Shown here: positions 10,698 to 20,009 of the stretch, piece after piece
Position numbering within the stretch: position 1 is the first letter of the stretch
How the letters are laid out: each line of letters opens with the position of its first letter
Source: Chara braunii
Lineage: Eukaryota > Streptophyta > Charophyceae > Charales > Characeae
Direction: 5' to 3'
NCBI GenBank assembly: GCA_003427395.1
Contig: BFEA01000024.1
Location: 3,022,259-3,086,258 of the forward strand
Length of the DNA: 64,000 nucleotides
The notes under the pieces: generated by a model
What the model saw: only the letters and a program-made list of their open reading frames with translations
Database searches by the model: none
Told to the model about the DNA's origin: nothing
Translations under genes and position numbers: made by a program

Positions 10698-11134
10698 TTG
10701 TTTTTAGACACATTGATATCAGGTAGAGGAGGGACTGAAAATCCATCAAAAACAGTAAATCGAGTCGACTCAGTGAAACATTTGTTCTCTCTCTCAAGTT
10801 TCTCTTTCTCTCTCAGTACGACCTCTTCAGCAAATCCCCACCATCTCCCATACACTGCATCAACGCTTGTTTCTTTTGGAACATAGATTCTCACATCATA
10901 CACATCCAGATTTTTGAAATAGAAGGTCAGTACATATAATCGTTCCTGCTCCCATCCGCTCTCGATCATCTCATACCTGATAACTTCATATGGAAATGTC
11001 TTTCTCTTGCTTAGAGTATTCAGCGACCTTATGAGACATTCAACCTTCTCTTGACTTGGACCCGAACCTCTGCCAAAATTTGACATTTTTTGTCTGATTA
11101 CTTCTGCTGAAATCTCTTCAGCTCTCATGACCAC
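10694..11134 (-). CDS. A-type domain protein A3 (unrecognised family)
   Basis: An open frame of 146 residues with a basic N terminus (about 45 residues), then the family core: FPYEVIRYEMIESG, LYVLTFYF, YDVRIYVP (about residue 80), a charged helix (FAEEVVLREKEKLEREN) and the tail VPPLPDI. The core suggests several beta strands followed by a helix. Copies A1, A2 and A4 share the order FPY/FHY, [YH]D-[VIL]-R-[IP]-Y, helix and PP-[LIV]-P tail. It lies in the leader of E2 between primer-binding site and gag. Function is unknown; an accessory protein of the element or a captured host domain are both possible. The start chosen is the first in the open frame. Confidence 0.5.
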   Translation of the reverse strand: MVMRAEEISAEVIRQKMSNFGRGSGPSQEKVECLIRSLNTLSKRKTFPYEVIRYEMIESGWEQERLYVLTFYFKNLDVYDVRIYVPKETSVDAVYGRWWGFAEEVVLREKEKLERENKCFTESTRFTVFDGFSVPPLPDINVSKNN

Positions 11135-11177
11135 CGTTTTTTTTCTGCCTTGTCAGTACCATGTTGATTATTGGCAG

Positions 11178-11531
11178 TCAGTTAGTCCCATCACAATAGA
11201 TGTCAGGTATAGGAGGGATTGGAACAGTTTTGTATGTTACTTGCATTATACCCCATTCCACTTTCCTCTTTTGCTTGATCAAGTCTGTCTTTTCATCATA
11301 GATAAATTGGATCACAATCTCCCATAACCAATTAAAATCCTTACCATCATTGCTGCCTCCTTCCTTGACATAGGGGCGGATATCATAGATATCTCCTTCC
11401 AATAAGTGAGTCAGCACTATGCAGATGGTTGAGCCACAAGAGTGATAGTTCCAACAAGCCTCATACCTGTAAGGAAATATCCCTCTTGTAGTAAATTTAG
11501 ACAATTCTCTCAGAGCACCGTCGACCAGCAT
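11178..11531 (-). CDS. A-type domain protein A2 (unrecognised family)
   Basis: An open frame of 117 residues. Family marks in order are FPYRYEACW (about residue 19), ICIVLTHLLEGD, YDIRPYVKEGG (about residue 49), a helix with WEIVIQFIYDEK and the tail PIPPIPDI. It is the first unit downstream (in element sense) of the Asp-type primer-binding site, separated from A3 by about 43 bases. A leading part like the N terminus of A3 is missing or in another frame. No known family is recognised; retention of the core with an open frame suggests recent or selected coding, but the unit is short. Confidence 0.5.
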   Translation of the reverse strand: MLVDGALRELSKFTTRGIFPYRYEACWNYHSCGSTICIVLTHLLEGDIYDIRPYVKEGGSNDGKDFNWLWEIVIQFIYDEKTDLIKQKRKVEWGIMQVTYKTVPIPPIPDIYCDGTN

Positions 11532-11847
11532 CTGTCCAGATCCGTCCCACTCTTTTCCTTTTAATTTTCTTTCAGTGTGTTGGACGAAAATTGGGCATAC
11601 CTGGTGTCAAGCTCGATTCTCTCCAGTCAATAATGTCAATCTCATTTTCCCGATCCAGTGTGATACCTCACACAAGGAAGAAATAAGTCACAGTTAGCAG
11701 TCGTGATTCTCAAGAAAATCGGGACTTAAATGAGAAAAAATAAAATTAACATGAAGCTCACAAAAATGTCAACAGTTCTCACGTCCTAATCAAGGCTCAA
11801 AGATGATGATGACCCAGTCTCGTTCCGGACACGAAAATATTTCCATG

Positions 11848-11865
11848 TCTCCGGCAACGGCGCCA
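11848..11865 (-). other. primer-binding site of E2, tRNA-Asp type
   Basis: Read on the minus strand the 18 bases begin TGGCGCCGTTGCCGG. From knowledge of plant elements this is complementary to the 3' end of tRNA-Asp, as used by Athila and related Ty3/gypsy elements. It lies 4 bases from TGTCGCAC (11870), which would be the inner end of the 5' LTR on the plus strand. It fixes the orientation of E2 as minus. Confidence 0.75.
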
Positions 11866-11869
11866 TTTT

Positions 11870-12486
11870 TGTCGCACTTTTTTCAGTCGGGCCACTTCGA
11901 GCGACCGGAAAGTCAACAGGCTGTCACGCAGGATTTTGTATGTGATTGCAATAAATAAAATAAATTAAATAATGCAAATCTCTTCCTGTTGTGTGCGTCC
12001 GGCTTCGAGCGAGACCCTTCAATTGTGGTCTTCGCCGGTCCCCGGTCTTAGGAATCTTTTATTTTGATTCTGAACAACAAAGAATTAGGCAAATAATAAT
12101 CATAAAATTATGGGATGTTGTGCATGCATCAATTATGTCAATCTGATTTTGAGAACTATGACAAAACATCCACGAAGGCAATCATCAAGCAAGAATAATG
12201 CAGAAAATAAGACTGACTGACTCGAGCAAAGACAGGAGCAATTGAGTGAGGGAAGAATGAGAACTCGTAATAATCTCAGAAAGTACACATAAACGAGCGT
12301 GGTCAGCACCTCTCAAGAGTCCCCACTCATCCCTCTGGTCAGTCTCTCTCAATTTCTCGTTTCACTGATCTTCTCTGGTGTCGTGACCCATGCCCACGTA
12401 CAATCTGGGACTGAGGCTTCGTGACAAAATGCCACCTGTAGCCAGCAAGCTCTGAGCATGATCATCCAAGGCACATGACACGGTAG
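11870..12486 (-). repeat. presumed 5' LTR sequence of E2 (outer end unresolved)
   Basis: The sequence starts TG next to the primer-binding site, as the inner end of an LTR should. It has a GC-rich beginning, then an AT-rich part with AATAAA-like words near 11950-11975. No second copy was found in the window and no CA-type outer end can be fixed; 12486 is simply where the next ORF begins. Within it, 11921-11932 resembles the anticodon arm of tRNA-Asp. Confidence 0.45.
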
Positions 12487-12978
12487 TTAACCAGGGAGCA
12501 AAACTCCTCCCACAAAGTAGGCAGTCCGTCTACTGAAAAAACCCCTCGTCTGAGGTAGGGATACTCGGTGGGCTTGGTTCAGTGCCTCAATGTCGATCAC
12601 TGCCGGAGAGATGTACCTCTTTGCCAAACCAATCACTTCCAGCCAACTCGTGTCATCAGTGAGAAGAGAAGGGACTGGAGGCTTAGGATAGTCAGTATAA
12701 AGCATCGGCCCGAAGTTGCGGATCAACGTAGTGCCACTCTCATCGAACTCCCTTTCTCTCTGCTCAAGGTATTCGGTGGCTGAGATCCAGACTGGATCGA
12801 AAAGTTCATGAGCCTCCTTGCCCTTCTTCAGATAAGGCCTCAGATCATGGATAGTGCCATCAGCAAAATTGGTCAGGACAATGAAGATTGACAGATCTCC
12901 TTGTCTGAAACCAATGACACTAACATACTGATAATGGAATGCCTCCTTGCATGAGAACCGATTGAGGTTGGCCATCAC
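12487..12978 (-). CDS. A-type domain protein A1 (unrecognised family)
   Basis: An open frame of 163 residues. It starts MMANLNRFSCKEAFHYQYV and continues IFIVLTNFADGTIHDLRPY (about residues 31-49), a charged helix (ATEYLEQREREFDES) and the tail KPPVPSL, the same order as A2 and A3. The last 50 residues have no counterpart in A2 or A3. Unlike A2-A4 it lies outside the primer-binding site, so it is either inside an unusually long LTR, in a neighbouring relative of E2, or in host DNA next to which E2 inserted. Function unknown. Confidence 0.45.
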   Translation of the reverse strand: MMANLNRFSCKEAFHYQYVSVIGFRQGDLSIFIVLTNFADGTIHDLRPYLKKGKEAHELFDPVWISATEYLEQREREFDESGTTLIRNFGPMLYTDYPKPPVPSLLTDDTSWLEVIGLAKRYISPAVIDIEALNQAHRVSLPQTRGFFSRRTAYFVGGVLLPG

Positions 12979-13074
12979 TGACTAACTGACCGTCGTAGAC
13001 TGAACTGTGCTCATGAGTATTCTTGCCAGTATAAGCTGATCAGATGGTCCTGGAGAGTTGGTTACCGGACTGAT

Positions 13075-13270
13075 TGTAAAAAACTTTTTGCTGAAAGCTG
13101 AATGCTGAGAACTGAGTGCTGAAGTCTAATGCTGAAGACTGAATGCTGGAAATTAATGTTGAAGGTTGATGGCTGGAAAATAAATGTTGAAAACTGATTG
13201 CTGGAAAATGATCACCGAGAACAAATTGCTGCCACGTGAGATTACTGGTTGCCAAGTCAAATACTGAATA
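13075..13270 (+). repeat. CTGAA-type minisatellite (right)
   Basis: About a dozen imperfect units built on GCTGAA(G/T)GCTGA and TGCTGGAAA with a period near 15-20 bases. It shares its vocabulary with the shorter array at 3830-3915. Confidence 0.7.
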
Positions 13271-13423
13271 TTTTTTGAATTGCTGATTTGTTGGTGATTA
13301 CCATGTCATAACTGCTTGCAATTTATCCTCGTGTCTTGCAGGTTTACAGTATTTCTGGTAGCTACTAGTTTCCAACCTGATTCAAACTTATCTTACTCAC
13401 TTCCTGCCCGGTGCAGTTTCGTT

Positions 13424-13738
13424 TTACCTGTTTCTGCAAATGGACTTCAGTGCCTCCTCAATAGAACCCACAGATGAGATGGTTGCACACAGTCTCTCAC
13501 TCTTGTCATACAGATAGTAGGTATATTCAATTTTTTTATGGTTTCTCACGAGTGTCAGCGCATGCTCCATCATGACGGTAGTCTGGCAATTATAGTCATC
13601 GGTTGTCGTCTCTCTCCAATCCCCTGTTGAGACTTGGTGCAACGAGCAGGCCACTTTAACTGTATCACTATCCCCCATTTCTCCTCTAAGTTTCCTACTG
13701 TTTGGTTGCCAGTTGACTACTGCTGCTGAGATTGCCAC
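13424..13738 (-). CDS. B-type domain protein B2 (unrecognised family)
   Basis: An open frame of 104 residues with the family core VKVACSLHQ, DWRETTTDD, a helix with MMEHALTLVRN, then KIEYTYYLYD (about residue 71) and a closing helix (SIEEALKSICRN). It pairs clearly with B1: SLH, W-[RE]-E, M-x2-[LH]-[AL]-L and IEYT-x-Y-x-Y occur in the same order and spacing. The strand-strand-helix-strand-strand-helix layout is compact. I cannot assign it to a family. Confidence 0.45.
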   Translation of the reverse strand: MAISAAVVNWQPNSRKLRGEMGDSDTVKVACSLHQVSTGDWRETTTDDYNCQTTVMMEHALTLVRNHKKIEYTYYLYDKSERLCATISSVGSIEEALKSICRNR

Positions 13739-13740
13739 TC

Positions 13741-14010
13741 AGAAGTGCTGCTCTGAATGCAGCCCCAAATACCGTCCTAAGAACCACTCGGAGTTCAGTT
13801 CCAGGTACAGTTTTGGGTATTGCCCTGTACACAGTTCCATGTGAAGTTCGGAACACAGTTTTTGGTACTGTTTCGAGTATCATCCGAACATTAAGAATCG
13901 GTTTTGAGCACAAGCCTGAGTACCAAGTCTGGGTTCTGGTCCAAATACTGTTCAAGACGCTGAGTCTGAGTCCCAATCTGAATTTTATTCAGGGCACCGG
14001 GTCTGAGTCA
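13741..14010. repeat. imperfect short repeats with GTTC/GTAC vocabulary
   Basis: Words such as GGTACAGTTTTGGGTA and GAACACAGTTTTTGGTACTG recur with about 20-40-base spacing. Translated on the minus strand they give a repeating PKTVFRT/PGTELRVV pattern, which I take as a by-product of the DNA repeats rather than a protein. Confidence 0.5.
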
Positions 14011-14107
14011 TGTTTTCTGAGTCAGAATTTCGGCAGCCCAAGTGTGTTGTTCAAAGGCAATCTGATCATTCCCCACCTTTCGTTTTCCTCCTTTTTTCTT
14101 TTTTTTT

Positions 14108-14425
14108 TTACTGTTCAACCTTTGTTTTTGCCCGCTCAACTGTCTCTAACCACGAGCAGGTGCTGTGAGTTTTCCCGTCCGACCCATAAAAATAGACAGT
14201 ATACTCAATAACACTCTGTCCTCTTTCCAAATCCAACGCAAGTTTTCTCATCATTTCAATCTGGGATTGCGAGACTCCGGTAAAGCCCTCTTCCCAGACT
14301 TCTGTTTTGCTTCGGTGTAGTGAATAAGTAACTCTCAACGTGTTACTCTCAGTCTCTCTGNTGGGGCTCATTGCATTAGCCCTCAGAAACAAGAACGAGG
14401 AGTTTCGCTTCCACTTTGTCGACAA
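14108..14425 (-). CDS. B-type domain protein B1 (unrecognised family)
   Basis: An open frame of 105 residues with one undetermined base (14361, residue 22). Core: LRVTYSLHRSKTEVWEE, a helix MMRKLALDLERG, then VIEYTVYFYGSDGK and a last helix (VERAKTKVEQ). It aligns along its length with B2. It is the outermost unit of the array on this side. Function unknown. The conserved SLH and IEYT blocks in two diverged copies argue against a chance ORF. Confidence 0.45.
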   Translation of the reverse strand: MSTKWKRNSSFLFLRANAMSPXRETESNTLRVTYSLHRSKTEVWEEGFTGVSQSQIEMMRKLALDLERGQSVIEYTVYFYGSDGKTHSTCSWLETVERAKTKVEQ

Positions 14426-15282
14426 CCAATAGGGCTTGCGAGATATCTTCCTCTTGTGACTAGAGCACTTAACATATATGGCAGGTAATAAAGCTTACTG
14501 TTCTCGAAGCTCCCGGGGAGACTTCAAAGGGAAATCGGATTTTGTGCACCCGATTAAAGGGGACAACAGAATAGGANATTCTCTTGCTAATTATGTGCTA
14601 TGACTGTCGTACGTATACAAAGCCCAGAGGTTTCGATACCTAGGTAGGGCCCGTCTAGTCAAAGACTTTTCCTGGTGACGGGAACGTCAGGCTTCACGAG
14701 TAGGTTCATGCATTCAGCACAGTGAGTCCAAACGAGACTGGGTACGACCGGCTCAACCACTCACGTCACGTGATGTTCAGCCAGGGTGTCTGGGCTCAAT
14801 TCTCAGGCCTCAATATAACTCACCCGGCCCCCTTTCATGGGCAGATTATAAGCACTACATCACTCTACACTCTCACCAAAAGGGGAACTGAGTCTTTCAC
14901 TTAAACCTTCAGATTCCTGGTGCCAGACTAGTCCGTACCCAAGTTCAGTGGAACAGGTAGGAGCTAAATGTCTGAGAAAATAGCCCTAGTGCTCAGGGTA
15001 CTGCTGATTGCGTTAAGAGTCAATTGAAGGCAAGTGGGGTGTACATAACACATTTTCACAGTATAATCAAGGCCACGTTAATAGTGATGAGGAATGAAGA
15101 CATCTTTTCTTCGAGTCAAATCTTGCCTCAACGTTTCTAAGTAGGCTCTCAGTCACCATCAAGTAGGAACTTGGCAAGAACATAAAAGATTTTTCTCAGA
15201 GTTGCCTTTCTTTTTCCCATCTAATCAAGAGTCAAAGCACAGGACACCAGCCGACAGAAACCATCTCCACATTCCCTTTTTA
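14426..15282. other. no gene seen
   Basis: Mixed-composition DNA with one N at 14577. No reading frame, repeat or RNA gene was supported. Confidence 0.5.
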
Positions 15283-15474
15283 ACATATTAGCGGAAATAA
15301 GCCTAGGATATTCAACCAAGTATCTACTTGTAATCGCCAGGCCAACAAGTGCATCCAACCGAGCATTCGCCCACACANACATATTAGCGGAAATAAGCCT
15401 AGGATATTCAACCAAGTATCTACTTGTAATCGCCAGGCCAACAAGTGCATCCAACCGAGCATTCGCCCACACAA
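15283..15474 (+). repeat. 96-bp tandem duplication joined at an N
   Basis: Bases 15283-15378 and 15379-15474 are the same 96-base unit; the only difference visible is the N at 15378, which is A in the second copy. A duplication separated by a single N is what unmerged overlapping contig ends look like, so this is probably an assembly artefact. Confidence 0.8.
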
Positions 15475-15579
15475 ACATGTATGTACAAGGTTGTAGTCTT
15501 GCACCTGGTTTTTCTCAAGGCGCGAACGAACTCACACCATCATGGGTAACCACTCAATCAGAGTGAGCACATGCGAGCC

Positions 15580-15830
15580 TACGCTCTCATGCAACCATGC
15601 TTTCACTAAGTGCAATCATGAGATACCGTCATGCAACGCAGTTACACTATGCGATCATGCGAGGCAACCATGCAATGTAGTCACACAATGTGATCCTGCG
15701 AGGCAGCCATGCAAATGCAGTCACACAATGCAGTCAGGCAAAGCGATCATGCAATGCAGCCATGCAATGCAGTCAGACAATGCAGCCAGGCAACGCAATC
15801 ATGCACCCTTGCCATCACCCAGTGCAATCA
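15580..15830 (+). repeat. minisatellite of about 20-bp units (ATGCAATGCAGTCA type)
   Basis: Around twelve imperfect units built from CATGCAATGCAG and TCACACAATG words. The open frames crossing it (rich in Cys, His and Gln) follow from the repeat and are not supported as genes. Confidence 0.75.
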
Positions 15831-17653
15831 CGAGACACAATCACTTGGAACAGTCGGTGCAACCAAACGGGTACAGTCGCACAGGTGCGGTAACGTGGCA
15901 CAGGACACGCAAGAAGAAGGCTAAACGCCTCTTTGACGATGCCCTGTGGTCTGATAGACCACTCAAAGCACAAAAAAAAAAAAATGTACCCAATAAACAC
16001 GTGTAAAGTCACGCCAATATAAGAATATTTCGATCTTTCTCAACCTCACCAATCACTCAAATTGGTAACCTGTACGTTAGACTCCTCCCGAAACCCGTAA
16101 GTTTGAGCCGATATTATGAGTTAAGACTACTCTCCTATCCACCAATTTACACTGCTTGCCGCTTATCCTTTGTTACGACGCAGTGTGCTTGAATAACAAC
16201 TATTAGTCACACTGACTAATTGAACTAAGTAAGAAGCAAAGATTGATGGAAAGGGGAAAGGGTTACTTTGCAACAGTCTGCGTCTTATCTGAAAGCTTGG
16301 CCAAGACAACCACGAAGAGGCACGTCATTGACCCTCGGTAGCACTGCCCTTTACAAGTTGTGAGTCAGATGGAGATTGCAAGGCAGGTTATCGTCGGAGT
16401 TGCTGCGGCAATAGGTAAGTGAAACCGCTCTCCAAAAATGAGACCCCTCCCACTCATCGGTCTCATCAAGCGTCTGGCTCAGTTACGGACTGCCATTTAC
16501 TTGGATTCATCGGTGCGGATGGTAGGATTATACACTTGGATCTCTCAGACATATCCTCCTTTCTCAGTTAACCACATTCGCGCGCCCTTGGTCAAGTCTC
16601 TTTCTGGTTTATTTCCTCAAGGCCCCGTCGGCAGCTAGCTCGTGGCCAATCAGATCATGCAGACATTGATCATAATAGATGCGCTAAGGCTCCCCCCGCC
16701 CCTTTTTTTGCTTACGAAGGAGGGTGAGGCTCTCACCGGTCACGTACCAATTAACCGGTAGTTACAGCCTATGCACAAATGAGATAGAAGACTGTTGACC
16801 CAAGTCCCAGACGGGAAGGGACTGTGCCCAGTGCATAGCAAGAGGACCAAGTAGCTACTTGCACCACTCCCCATCGACTAGCCTCCAACCAAGTGACAAG
16901 ACTAATGCGACGTGTTAATCCTTCGTAGCCACCCCAATCGCAAACTGAAGGCAAAAAAGAGGGGGAGAGGAGAAAGGGGTGACGTCAACAATTATGCACT
17001 CTCAGTCGCGTTACTCGTTTCTACGCTCACTACCCTTGTCTGATCCTACTCCAGAAGCACGAAGTGAATGATCTTCCGTAAGCCGTCAGTCAAGCCCCAA
17101 GAGAATGTTGACCTCGTCACTCAAACTCGGAGTTGTCAGCGTATATCGCATCTCGCAACTCCCTATTTCAAGAAACACTGGCCCCTTCAAAACAGATAGC
17201 GGTGTCGATGGCAAGAGGTCCTTTCGTTCACGCACAAACTCTAGTTGTAACGAGCGTGAGGCTGAGGGTGAGCCGAGGGAGAGGAGAGAGAGGGAGAGAG
17301 GGAGAGCACACACACACACTCACTCACTCGACACGACGGACTCGGACTGAGGATCGGACGCAGACACAGTGGCAAGGCACAAAGTCGAAGTCTTGGATTC
17401 CCGAATGCCGAAAACAGCAAGTCACACTTCGTACGAGTACAGCAGCAGAGAACTGGTACGAGACTGGTCCCTGTACCGTACGGGGAGCCGGTATAAGTAC
17501 CGGTGACACGTACGGTACCAGGGGCGTTTCTGCAAAGGCCCCGAGGGCAGAACTGAAAAATGCAGTATTTGAAAGTGGCGCTCGAATTGCAGCATGGCGC
17601 CAGTTGTCCAAAATCCTACGGTACCAAAGGAGGGGTTTGGAAAAAGGGTGTCA
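15831..17653. other. no gene seen; GC-palindrome-rich near 17450-17520
   Basis: No coding support. Near 17280-17330 there is a GA-rich then CA-rich low-complexity stretch. At about 17455-17515 several overlapping GTACCG/CGGTAC palindromic words cluster, like those at 23175-23195 and in LTRs further right. Confidence 0.45.
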
Positions 17654-18887
17654 GGCCAAAAATGGGATGCACCGAAACAGCAAAAGATAGACCAGGGATC
17701 GAGCCCTGGCGAAGTCCGTAACACTAGTGCTTGGCAGTGATACCTTTGCAAACTCTTATCGTACAGTGACGCGGGCTATTCCTCCTGCCCTCTTTTCCTT
17801 TTTGCTCACCTTCCTTTTTAACCCCATCTCTTTTACTAGCCTCTGACCCAGGTAAACCGCGCTCGATTAGCCTCAACTCCACCACCCCCAGTCGGCATAA
17901 GTCGGTGTCTGCAAGGAGGAAGGAGAAGGTGGCGCTCTTTTACTGCAGTTGAGTGAAGTCCAACGACGAATCAGGTGTCATCTGCTAATTCCCTCTCCCC
18001 TTCAAGTAGCCAGCAAGTTGGCATGCACGTCGTGTCTACGCTCCCCTGCCTAGTAGCTTTCCGTTGCAACTCCCCCGCCTGCTTCCTTGACTACCGCGCC
18101 TTATTTTCCCCTCAGTTTCGCGCGGTCTAAGGAGACGTCGCGCAAGCTTGTACGAAAAAGGTTGACGTCAGTCGCGTCTCCACAAGCCCATCCCGTTTTC
18201 GTTCGCACACACTCCTCTTCTTCGTTGACCGCCTTCTTGCGCTCTCTCTCTCTCTGGACACCACTGCCTTACACACGTCCTTTCCCCCTGTTTTGCTTCT
18301 CCCTTGTCCCGCAGCCCCTCGGTGTCCGTTGTCGAGAGCTGGCCTCGGGTCCTCTTTCCACTGACTCAGTGGCTCGGTGGTGCTTTTGGATTTCCTCGGG
18401 TCTGTTCCAGGACCTGAGGTCCGTCTCTCGGTCTGCCTCGCTCATTTCGCTTTCCCCACCTGAGTCTCTCTCGTTATGTTGTTCCTCCCTTGTCTCGGCC
18501 CCAGTTGATGACTCGGTCTCGTGATAGATGACCGTCACCCTCAAGCCCACGGTCACCCCGTCTCATCTGCACCTCCGCTCCGCCCTGTCGCGCGCTTCGA
18601 AAATGGCAGTCTGTAGCCTTTCATCACCTCGCATCTCCTCCTCTCTCCCCCCTTCTATGCAGACCTTCAGTCGGACTACCTCTCCCCCATCATAGTTCAG
18701 GGCCGTCGTAATCAGAGGGCCTTCACCCGACACTGGAACCCAACGCACCGTGTGCCGCCAACACCCAGGCCTATAGCCGTGTAGTGCCATTGGCACTCAG
18801 GATAACCAAGAACTTAATCTCCAGGCGCTCCCACAGAGAGACAGCCCCTTACAGGCCCCGAAGCTCCGCCCTCTCTCTTGTCTCAGA
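17654..18887 (+). repeat. 1234-bp duplicated segment, copy 1
   Basis: Repeated at 25572-26805 (offset 7918) with no difference seen on spot checks, and the open frames translate identically. Copy 1 runs into an N gap; copy 2 begins directly after a sequencing adaptor. The reading frames inside are Ser/Leu/Pro-rich with no recognisable domain. The duplication is very likely artificial. Confidence 0.9.
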
Positions 18888-19202
18888 NNNNNNNNNNNNN
18901 NNNNNNNNNNNNNNNNNNNNNNNNNNNNNNNNNNNNNNNNNNNNNNNNNNNNNNNNNNNNNNNNNNNNNNNNNNNNNNNNNNNNNNNNNNNNNNNNNNNN
19001 NNNNNNNNNNNNNNNNNNNNNNNNNNNNNNNNNNNNNNNNNNNNNNNNNNNNNNNNNNNNNNNNNNNNNNNNNNNNNNNNNNNNNNNNNNNNNNNNNNNN
19101 NNNNNNNNNNNNNNNNNNNNNNNNNNNNNNNNNNNNNNNNNNNNNNNNNNNNNNNNNNNNNNNNNNNNNNNNNNNNNNNNNNNNNNNNNNNNNNNNNNNN
19201 NN
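18888..19202. other. assembly gap, 315 N
   Basis: Undetermined bases. The sequence on the right resumes at exactly the base with which this window opens, and the left side duplicates 26.8 kb, so the join across this gap is doubtful. Confidence 0.99.
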
Positions 19203-20007
19203 AGCGTTATCCTATGCCCGGCGGGTACCCGTGTCCGATGGCAAGGAGGGGGCTTATGACCCCCCATGAGGGGGTGATAAGCCTCCTACCGAAGCGGTCG
19301 CGGGCCACCCTTCTTTTGGGGCTTCAACGCGCGGCGCTCAATCTAAGCCCCTCTAAAGTCGGAACGCCTGGGGCCGACCAACTCAGGCCGTGGACCACCG
19401 CCAGACACTTGAACCGTTGGCTTTCCCGCGAAGTGACCGATGATGAAAGGGAAAACCACGTCCAAAACCGGTAAGGCAATAATAATAATAATAATAATAA
19501 TAGACAGGAAATCGTAGCATCTCAGTGACTTGCGGCCACTGGATTTTCCCCATACAAAAGCGGGTTTAAATTTTGGGGCGTTTTATTCTCTTTTTTTTTT
19601 TTCTTTTTTTTTCTTTTCTTTTCCGACAACGACTTTCTGTCTCATGCACCTAACCCATAACTTGGCAACAGGGCTCTCGGCGCGCAGTAGAAAAGATTGC
19701 GCCACCCCCTTCATCTCCGCGTCCCAGGGCGAGTTCGGCGGTCACCACGGCCACAGGCCGGTCATGCTCTGCTGTACAGCAGGGCGCCGAGCCTGTGTGG
19801 ACCAACGTAAGTCCTGTGGCGCACCCCTTTTTGTCGAGGGTACTGCCACTGGGACAGGTCTATGCCGAGGCACAACTTGGGTACTAGGGACAACAAGGGT
19901 CCAGGATATATCTACGGGCTGAAGCATCAGAACAGAGAGCTGGTACAAGAACTGGTTCCAAGCAGGGTTTTGTACACAGAGGAGGGTCGGGAAGTCGTGC
20001 CGTCCGA
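19203..20007 (+). repeat. LTR-like dispersed repeat, copy 2
   Basis: Matches 1-846 with scattered substitutions and a shorter TAA run and T-rich tract. Homology stops near 20007, where a minus-strand Gag relic begins, so the repeat is truncated or joined to other DNA here. Confidence 0.75.
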
Positions 20008-20009
20008 CA

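Larger units (their letters stand above)
4004..11869 (-). mobile_element. Ty3/gypsy-type LTR retrotransposon E2
   Basis: Read on the minus strand, the order is primer-binding site (11848-11865), leader with A/B domain relics, gag (about 9489-8173), protease, RT, RNase H and integrase (to 4004). Protease-RT-RNase H-integrase is the Ty3/gypsy order. A purine-rich tract complementary to 4021-4040 overlaps the end of pol and could be the polypurine tract. The 5' LTR should begin at 11870 with TGTCGCAC, but I found neither its far end nor a matching left LTR, so the outer limits are unknown. An extra coding segment between primer-binding site and gag recalls the upstream ORF known in Ogre elements of plants; that comparison is inference. 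Confidence 0.75.

Noticed and set aside
15542-16006. Cys/His/Gln-rich 154-codon frame
   Set aside because: The pattern follows directly from the ATGCAATGCAG minisatellite.
17685-17712. Sequence resembling a tRNA T-arm/B box (CAGGGATCGAGCCCTG)
   Set aside because: It is a simple hairpin with no A box or tRNA fold around it; the same bases recur at 25.6 kb only because of the duplication.
18087-18524. 145-codon frame repeated identically at 26005-26442
   Set aside because: The repetition is explained by the adaptor-linked assembly duplication and therefore does not show conservation; composition is low-complexity Ser/Leu/Pro.
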